This document shows, piece after piece, positions 57,090-64,000 of a stretch of 64,000 nt of DNA. The translations under genes were made by a program, and so were the position numbers. The stretch is from the NCBI GenBank assembly GCA_963970005.1, contig CAXAMN010003925.1, forward strand, positions 101,470 through 165,469, given 5' to 3'. The notes beneath the pieces are model-generated. The model searched no databases. It was given only the letters and a program-made list of their open reading frames with translations, and had not been told where the DNA came from. This stretch comes from Durusdinium trenchii (Eukaryota > Sar > Dinophyceae > Suessiales > Symbiodiniaceae). Within the stretch, counting starts at the first letter, position 1. Every line of letters begins with the position of its first letter.

Positions 57090-58780
57090 CGCCTAAAGGT
57101 ACGAACATGGGACCAGCGAGTCTATTGGGGGGGTAGATTGAGGGTGATGATGGTACTCATTTCTATCCCTTTCTCCTTTTCTCCTTGCCGCGTGCTTGAG
57201 GTACACTTTGATTGTGATTGGCTTGCGGCTCAGCCATTTCTTCTAGCCGACGGTTTGGAGATGCGGTTGGAGGTCCAGATGCTGCTGGAAATGGAGACAA
57301 TGCACTCCTCGTAGATACAAATGGAAGGAGTTGACCCAGCGCGCATCCAGAGCACTCCTTTGTTTCAGCCGTTGCGGTCTGTCGTTGCAGCTCCTCAAGT
57401 CAACCACCAACAGTCGGGTCAAAAGCACGCTCAATGTGTGCAATCCCTTTAAAGCCTTTTTAAGTATTTTTCGTTAGGAGCAGGCCAGTGTATTCTGGTG
57501 GATTCTAATTAGTGGGGCCGTCGCTGAACATGACACCAAACGAAGAATCTATATACAAAACACCTTTTCAAAGTTGGACAGCAGAAAGCATTGGATTTTC
57601 ACAGCCAACCAGTAAGACCATTATTCTAGGTGTTTCCCAAGGCCCAAAACGAGCCATCCTGAAACAATTTACACTGTTTGTGCCATCGCTTCAGGATATT
57701 TCTGGCTGGTCCAGCGGCGATATCCTGAGCTCGCCCAACAGTCCAAACTTGCAGGACAGCCGTGCATGAGAACGTGGCAGATGGATATTTTGGGTGTCTT
57801 GTGCTAGCTACTCGTACTAGCACATAATATTTCCATCACGATCTCTGAAGTGTTTTGTTTGCATGTGTTTGCTCCTTTGATTTTTCTTGCTGTACATGAC
57901 TTTCAGGTTGAAATAGTCCTACTAACATGCGCTCAGCTTTGCCAGGCCATGTTTTCGAAACTCCTTTGACATGACGGTGAGCCGTTTGCCGGGCTGCTAC
58001 AGTGGGGTGAAATCTGTTTACGATTGGTTCCCTCGTTAACCCTGTAGTTCGGCAAGGTAAACCTCGTGGTGGCATGCCTTTGCATTGGGTATGCCTGTTC
58101 CACACTTGAGGAGGATGTGGAAAGAAGATCCTCCAGGACTTCCGTTTTGACTATTTCCGTGCAGATTTTCACAGTGCATCGTTGGGCAAAACGTGTGAGG
58201 TCGTCAGCGAGCTCGTCAAGTTTAAGTAGGCAATGAAATTGAGGTCACCCATCATTGGAAAAGCCGAGGGTCTCCTGCAAGCTTGAAGGGATGGAATTAC
58301 TTTGAGATCCTAGTCATTTAACAATTTCAATTGGCATGCCCTGCTGAGTTGTGACCAGTTTGCACATGCTGAGGAGCAGATGCCTCATCAGGCAGGGCCC
58401 AGGATGCTATAAATGGTGGAGTAGGTTCTCTAGCAAGGTGAGACCCTCTCGGCATGTACAAAGGTTGGTCCACACCAGGTTGAAGCCATGCTTAAGTCCT
58501 GGGGATAAACTTAAGCACGCTGATGTCTCAAGTTCTCCGCGGGTATTTGCTCAGATGCCGGGGAGAAGCTCACCATCAGGGATTTCTGCAACAGCAACCC
58601 ACGAAGATTGGACTAGGCATGTGTCAAGAGTCTTCAGAACATGTTAGGTCTTACATGAACTGGTGCAACAAGATGCAACAAGTGGAATACCGATCAACTC
58701 TAGCAGTAAGCATCCTTAAGCCATTCGTTATCAGAAGCACCGTCACCGGCTTAGCCCATGAGGACGAGGCTCGTGGCCGA
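57090..58780. other. No supported gene
   Basis: I find no phase-consistent exon. Frames are short and open on both strands. Confidence 0.35.
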
Positions 58781-58785
58781 CAGCC

Positions 58786-60996
58786 ATGGAAGCGCCCATC
58801 CCGCTGACGCGGCACTCGGAGGCGCTGCGGGACTTGGCGTTGCAGCTCCAAGCGCCGTCCGAAGAGATGCAAGGCGCAACAAAAACATCGGTCTCACCTT
58901 CGGCACCACCTCCCAAACCGCCCATGTCGGTTGTACCTAGCAGTATACACTTTTGGAGTGCGATTTTGAGCTCTCCACAATCTGCTTCATTCCTGGACAC
59001 TCCTGCACCATGGTGCCCAGGAGAATTTCTGTCGTTTCCGGTCCTTTCTGGGGTCACCGTAGCGTGGACTCCGCCGTCACGCACGCTGCAGGCGAGATGG
59101 AGGACTTGGCCCAGCGGCTCACGGAGGCCACGGAGGCCTTTGCCGCGGCGAAGCGGAAGCTACGGCAGCTGCAGCGGGCCAAGGCCCAAAAGAAGGACCG
59201 GACCGGGCGAGCGGATGGTCGGAGGGCCAAGGCCCAAAAGAAGGAGGACCGCGGAGTGCATCGCAGAGTGATGTTATGATGTTGGATTCTGGGTAGATGA
59301 TGTTTGATCATGGTTTATATATATATATAGTGGTTCTGAAGTATGAACTTGGGGCACCAACCTGAAAGAAACTCTAAAGGTTACAGGTTCTGAGGGGTTA
59401 GGAAGTTAAGTCAGGGCATAAAGGGTGGTATCAACTTGACGATTCTAGAGGACTATTAAGATATATATAACTCAGGAAGGTATGCACTGCTGCAGCAGTA
59501 GCATTGGATATCATTTAAACCATACATACTTACAGTCAACTGCAATGCCACCGCCGACTGAAACTCCAAGAGTGACTCCAACACACCTCAGCTTGCGAGT
59601 ACACCATGAGTTTGCATGGTCAGTATATATATAGTAATAATTATATATATAGTTATATATGTATACATCCCTGTTTTGCATGTTTCTCTGTCTTTTTGTC
59701 TATCGATCTATCTATCTAACTATCTATCTGTCTATCTATCTATCTAACTATCTATTTGTCTATCTATCTATCTATCTATCTAACTATCTATCTGTCTATC
59801 TATCTATCTATCTAACAATCTATTTGTCTATCTATCTATCTATCTATCTATCTATATCGAAATATCTATTTGTCTGTCTGTCTAGAGCACCCTCCCTCCA
59901 GTCCAACTTTGTCAATTCAAGACTCGGAAGGGTCGAAAGATCGTCTCTCCGGCCTCCTCTCTTGGCGCCGGAGAGCCGGCGCCGCCAGGAGCACTTCGAG
60001 GAGCTTTCGCGGCGCGCGTCCGACGCCAGCGAGGCGCTGCGGACGGCGTTGGCGGAAGCGGCGGAGCTGCTGGCAGAGCTGCAAGAGCTGGGGCAGCTGG
60101 GAGAGCTGCAGCGGCAGAAGGAAAGGGGCAGGTAATGGAAGGTAGATGGTGGTGATGGTGGGAGTTTTGATGATTCTTGCGTTGCTGGGGAATTTGGGGC
60201 GATGTGGCATGTAGAACTCATACACTTGAAATTTGGGTGCGAGGCAATTGTGGGATTTCGTTGGTAGATGATTGTAGATGTGAGGGGCTGAGTCTGAGGT
60301 GCTCATTCAAGCATCTGTATAAGGCAACTGATTCTTCTAGAACAAGTGCTTCTAGCGCTAGTGCGCTAGTTTTTCGCTCTAGTGCTAGAATCTAGAAACC
60401 ACTCCTATTGAGACATTGTTTAGACTTTGTTTCCTTGGCCGCCCTTCAGGACCGCCAGGAGGCCGAGATGATGCGACTGGCGGAGGTGGTGTGGGGGGAG
60501 CAACACTCATGGACCGTGTGTTTAAGTTTTAATATTACAATAGAATAGTACAATGACTTGAACAAGACATCTGGACTGTCAGAGATCTAGCGCAGTGAGC
60601 CAGACCTTTTGATCCAACACGAAGGCAGGAGCGTGGCTGCTGTGTTTGCAAAATAGGAATGGGTTTGACTGAATGCCGTTACACAGTTGGAACTTGTAGT
60701 TCTTCAAGTTCAATCCACCAAAAATCATTGGCACCTCTTCAGCCTTGGTTGAAAGGCCTGATGGTGATCGAGGGAGAGGGGTAAACACGGATCATCATGG
60801 ATCCCTCTCTCCACGCCCGCCCGATCGCGAGGACTGTGCTCGCTGGGATCCCCATTCTGAGCAAAATCTCCGCATGGAGCGGCTGGAACACCAGCAGCGT
60901 CTCGGGGAATTGAAGCATCAACGCGCTCAGCTGGAAAGACAGCTGGAAGCAAGGAGACCGACGCGAAAAAAGATGCTTTTCGCCCAGCTGGGATGA
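58786..60996 (+). CDS. Coiled-coil protein
   Basis: The exon 58786-58929 starts at ATG (MEAPIPLTRHSEALRDLALQ) and ends at GT. About 59092-59177 reads MEDLAQRLTEATEAFAAAKR; 59989-60120 reads EHFEELSRRASDASEALRTA and ends in AELQELGQLGELQRQK; 60450-60485 is a 12-codon micro-exon, DRQEAEMMRLAE; 60862-60996 reads QNLRMERLEHQQRLGELKHQ and ends in KKMLFAQLG and TGA. From 59989 onward all joins are phase 0, using a GA donor after QRQK and GT after LAE. Heptad spacing of Leu/Ala with Glu/Gln/Arg marks a long coiled coil with a basic tail. It probably has a structural or scaffolding role; no family can be named. The join from the first exon to the second is not in phase, so an exon is missing there. 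Confidence 0.65.
59176..59246 (+). repeat. Direct repeat AAGGCCCAAAAGAAGGA
   Basis: The 17-base word occurs at about 59181 and 59228, just after the possible GC donor of a coiled-coil exon. If translated, it would give a repeated Lys-Ala-Gln-Lys-Lys motif. Confidence 0.6.
59697..59884 (+). repeat. (TATC)n microsatellite
   Basis: About 190 bases of CTAT repeats with interspersed CTGT and TAAC units lie in an intron of the coiled-coil gene. Confidence 0.95.
60336..60400. repeat. CTAG-rich imperfect palindrome
   Basis: TTCTAGAACAAGTGCTTCTA and, inverted, CTAGTGCTAGAATCTAGAA surround TAGCGCTAGTGCGCTAG. It lies in an intron. Confidence 0.5.
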
Positions 60997-61022
60997 TGTG
61001 GAAGGAAGAATGGTGCGGGATT

Positions 61023-61220
61023 CTGGGAACACGATCGCCTGAGGGACGGTGTTCGTCCTGAACGAACCAATCTCGGGCACCGGGTCCGGGTCGATGTGTC
61101 GATGTTGCCAGGGCAGGTGGGACGAAACGCGCAGGTGGCTGCCCGCATCATTGGCTTCGTGCGGGAGGTCAGGACCTCCGATGCAAGGCGGGGAAGCACA
61201 CGGAAGCGGAAAAGGGCCTG
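61023..61220 (+). CDS. Open frame after the coiled-coil gene, possible exon
   Basis: A frame without an ATG at its start reads ERTNLGHRVRVDVSMLPGQV followed by GRNAQVAARIIGFVREVRTS and a basic end (TRKRKRA), then TGA. It is well balanced and has no good acceptor at its beginning. It may be a last exon reached by alternative splicing from the preceding gene, or part of another gene. Confidence 0.35.
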
Positions 61221-61259
61221 AGAGGAGACTCCTTGGGCTTTGTGCGGGATTGATGTGGA

Positions 61260-62690
61260 CAAATCATCTACGAATCTACTCGGTGTATTACCTGTAACCG
61301 TCCGTAACAGTTATTACTATTTTAGACCAAGGCCTTTAGTTACCATCATTCCACTGTTACTGGTAATGGGTTGACCCAAACTACATCATTTGACGGACTG
61401 AGGATTATAACATATAACTGTTCAATCGAATCGCCAGACACTTCGCTCTCTCTCTCTCTATGAATTATGCATCAATTTGCAGGGGCTTTGTTTGCAGGGG
61501 CTTTGTTGTTCTACCTGCCACAAAGTTACAACCGTCGATATTTAATTGAATCGGTTTGACTCATTGAACTCCTATCCATCTACCATGAACCAGTTGTCCC
61601 AGAGGAGGGCTCTTGAGATGGTCCCGTGTGTCGTCGAGTGGCTGATTGAAAAAGCCAAAGAGACACCGTGAATTCCTGTGCTGGTTCGTTTCCACCGACC
61701 CAGGTGCACCACGCAAGCTGGTGGTGTCCGGTGTTTTTTTTTCGGTTAAAAGTGAACTAAAAACACTTTTAAGACAACAAACCTTTGACCAAGTACAGCG
61801 CCGGTTCCGGGAATGGCACAAGGCCGGAGATGGAGATGGATCCCATGCCACTGACGGGCACAGAGGCCGGGGCAAAGACTGCTGAGGTCGTGGCGGTGTT
61901 CGTGTTCCTGGGGTGCTGTCGTTCAACCATCTATATAAATATATAAAACGAATTGCTGCACGGCACCATCCAGCTTCATCAGCGTGAGGCACATTCGACA
62001 ATGGTAACTTCTGAAAGCATTCTGGGTAGCGAACATACTGCCAAACACTGTGCGTTCTTTGGCCCAATTCCTGGAACCTGACAGTAAATATGGATTCAAG
62101 ATCAGCCTTTAGGAATTGGCGATGGGTTTTGTTTGTAGCACGGAAGTGCTCAAAAGTCGCATTCAGGAAGAGTCCACTACTGTGATGTCCCCGGATGCCT
62201 AGTACAGTGTTGTAAGGAGGAGTGGGCAAGGTAGGGTCTCCACAGCCCTGGAGATAATGCTTTAACTATCCAGGATCCATGTTTATGATCCGACACTATC
62301 ACTTTTCAGACTATGCTGGCGTCCAGGCCCGGGGACCCTTCCTGGACGCAATTAAAGCATGGAACAGATGGAAACAAAGCATGCACCAGGGTTGCGTCTC
62401 GTCCAAAAGCGTGCCCGGACGAGCGGGGAATGAGTTGTTTTCCGTCGGAGAGTCCGACAGGTTCCTGAACTTGCGAATGATAGATGCATCCTGAACGACG
62501 AGGGCTTGACATTGCTTTGCGGTGCCAAGGCGCACAGCTAAGGCTAAGGGGTTCAGGATGCTGGCTTGCTCCCCATTAAGGGAGGGGGAGCTAGGAGGCC
62601 GCAGGCTTTTGGTGCTTCCTTTTGCACAGATGCTTGTAGATCCAAGCCATGTACGTGGCGCCTGGGTAAAGTGAACAAGCGCACAGGTTC
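61260..62690. other. No supported gene; two minus-strand open frames
   Basis: Minus frames of 222 codons (61561-62229) and 139 codons (62311-62730) are the longest here. They lack motifs and are rich in Ser, Pro and Arg. Confidence 0.3.
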
Positions 62691-62694
62691 CGTT

Positions 62695-62738
62695 GGCATT
62701 TGAACCCGGGCGGCCAGGTGCTTTGCTCATTGAGCTTG
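62695..62738 (-). other. tRNA-like fragment lacking anticodon arm
   Basis: On the minus strand AAGCTCAATGAGCAAAGC resembles a tRNA D-arm with A box and GGGTTCAAATGCC a T-arm with B box, but only about 12 bases separate them. It may be a decayed SINE head. Confidence 0.3.
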
Positions 62739-63285
62739 CCCTTAGTTCAGCTTTGCGTCATTGTTGCTGCGCAGGCGCGCGCTACCGAGCGCGGGTTCAG
62801 ATTCAATGGAGTAAAAACATTGCAAGCCGTGCGGAGTGGCCGTTAGAGAGGAACAGGTGAAGCCCAACAAGTTTGCCAATAGGCACCGTCCGCATCCACC
62901 TTGCTTGCACAGCGGCCGCGTCCCAGGTCTATTTGGGCCGTCCTGCATGGGAGGCGGCCATGCTTAGCTTTCAGGACGGCCTGTTATCCGACGGGGGAGG
63001 CCCATTGCATTTTTAGGGGTTCAACAGTTAGGGAGAACTGAGGACTTAGGATTGTATGATATTGTGTTCAATTGTATGTCGAATCAAGGTCCAGAGAATT
63101 CTGCCTTGGAGGAGGGGAAAGATCACGACGATTCTTGAAGCAGGCAAAAGCAGGTAAAGTGATGCCCAAACAGAAGGTGGTTTTATAAGATTGCACTTCC
63201 GTTTTTGCTTTGAGGGAACTGTTTTCTTCAGGTGACAGTTGCAGTGCAACAGTTGCGCGTTGAGAAGCTGATTAATCCGGCCCCC

Positions 63286-63820
63286 GTAATAATAAACACG
63301 CCCCCCCCCTATTAAAAAAACCTCGGTCGCATTTTTTCTAATAGGGGGTCCCTGAAATCGGGGGGGGCCCAAAATAGGGTCACCTGGAAAGAGTTTCAAA
63401 ACCAAAAAGTAATCCAGGAAAATTTTATATAAAATCCTTTATTAAACTCGTATCAAAAATGCAAAAAAACCGCCAGATCGAAGGGTCTTCCTTTTCCCCT
63501 ACAAAAACCTTCATTAGAATAGTGATTCTTCAGTAGACTAACAGCTAAAGCTTTCGAAAGGTGATGTCGCTGTGCCATGCGGTGTTGCATGACCTCGGTG
63601 GCAAGTGCGTTTGCGTGAGTCCGTGCCATTGAGGGAAGTGGTGTAAGCGCGGCGTGTCATGGTGGAGTTTTGGGGAACCTAATTAAAAAAACTACCACCA
63701 AAATCGACCATGTTGGTAGTTTAGTAGCGGTTTGAAAGGGCGGCAATTTAAAACCAAATATAAACCGAATTTAGGGGTTCGGACGTGGTGTTTTTTTAAT
63801 TGGGGAGTGTTTATTAATAG
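63286..63820. mobile_element. Possible TIR element (MITE-like)
   Basis: About 35 bases at 63286-63322 (AATAATAAACACG, a C run, TATTAAAAAAACC) reappear inverted at 63787-63820 as GTGTTTTTTTAATTGGGG and GTGTTTATTAATAG. The left arm also forms a hairpin with TAATAGGGGG at 63339-63348. Another small palindrome (ACTACCA/TGGTAGT) lies at 63690-63720. No transposase frame is present between them and no clear target duplication is seen. Confidence 0.45.
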
Positions 63821-64000
63821 GTACTCGGGATTAGTGCCTGGACATGCACTTGAACAACACCGTGACAGTCACATTGCTCAACAAAACGATCATGGCCCTT
63901 TTGCTCAGCTCATGTCGCAGGAAAGGTCCTGGGAGCACTACTTTGAAAGTCTGGGCCACTTTGCAAAGCAAAGACCGCTCACGCTTCTTTGGGTGTATTT

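Noticed and set aside
61561..62229. 222-codon minus frame
   Set aside because: No domain or splice support; against the strand of all recognised genes. Kept only as a note.

Overview
The window looks like nuclear DNA of a dinoflagellate, most likely a coral-symbiont type (Symbiodiniaceae). Four observations support this. Coding sequence occurs as short GC-richer exons inside long introns rich in TA microsatellites. Several introns are readable only if GC or GA donors are allowed beside GT, with exon phases that then agree. Every gene that could be recognised lies on the + strand, as expected for unidirectional gene arrays. The largest mobile element is a tyrosine-recombinase retrotransposon with a methyltransferase-like segment. 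No species can be named from sequence alone. A run of Ns at 16594-16603 marks an assembly gap. All gene models are hand-built from splice sites and reading phase; exon edges are approximate where stated.

Layout. 0-6 kb: simple repeats, a near-palindromic TACGCGTAC-rich repeat, and a few weak exon candidates. 6.5-9.4 kb: a six-exon SET-domain protein with a helical region and a CS/p23-like C-terminus. 9.6-15.4 kb: isolated exons of unrecognised genes. 16.3-17.7 kb: a 136-bp satellite carrying a hairpin in each unit and interrupted by a tRNA-derived insertion. 18.5-31.9 kb: coiled-coil exons followed by an IRG-like (immunity-related GTPase family) GTP-binding domain.

A 7.6-kb DIRS/Ngaro/PAT-type retrotransposon (22461-30067) sits in an intron of the IRG-like gene. 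It has split direct repeats in the order A1-ORFs-B1-A2-B2, and matching GTPase exons lie on both sides. 36.2-37.3 kb: an FCP1/SCP (NIF) type HAD phosphatase. 37.8-39.9 kb: a 2-oxoglutarate/Fe(II) oxygenase of the isopenicillin-N-synthase-like type. 45.3-46.6 kb: a PAN/Apple domain fused to a phytanoyl-CoA dioxygenase-like domain, mostly in one 1.1-kb exon. 54.0-55.5 kb: an unrecognised multi-exon, partly hydrophobic protein. 58.8-61.0 kb: a coiled-coil protein. 63.3-63.8 kb: a possible TIR element.

The genes are a mix of chromatin or protein methylation, GTPase, phosphatase and oxygenase functions, with no sign of a shared pathway. The most informative part is the retrotransposon: its three ATG trinucleotides at the A and B repeat junctions mark the recombination points and predict the empty target site. 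The remaining space is AT-rich intergenic or intronic DNA with microsatellites, small inverted repeats and dispersed repeats.
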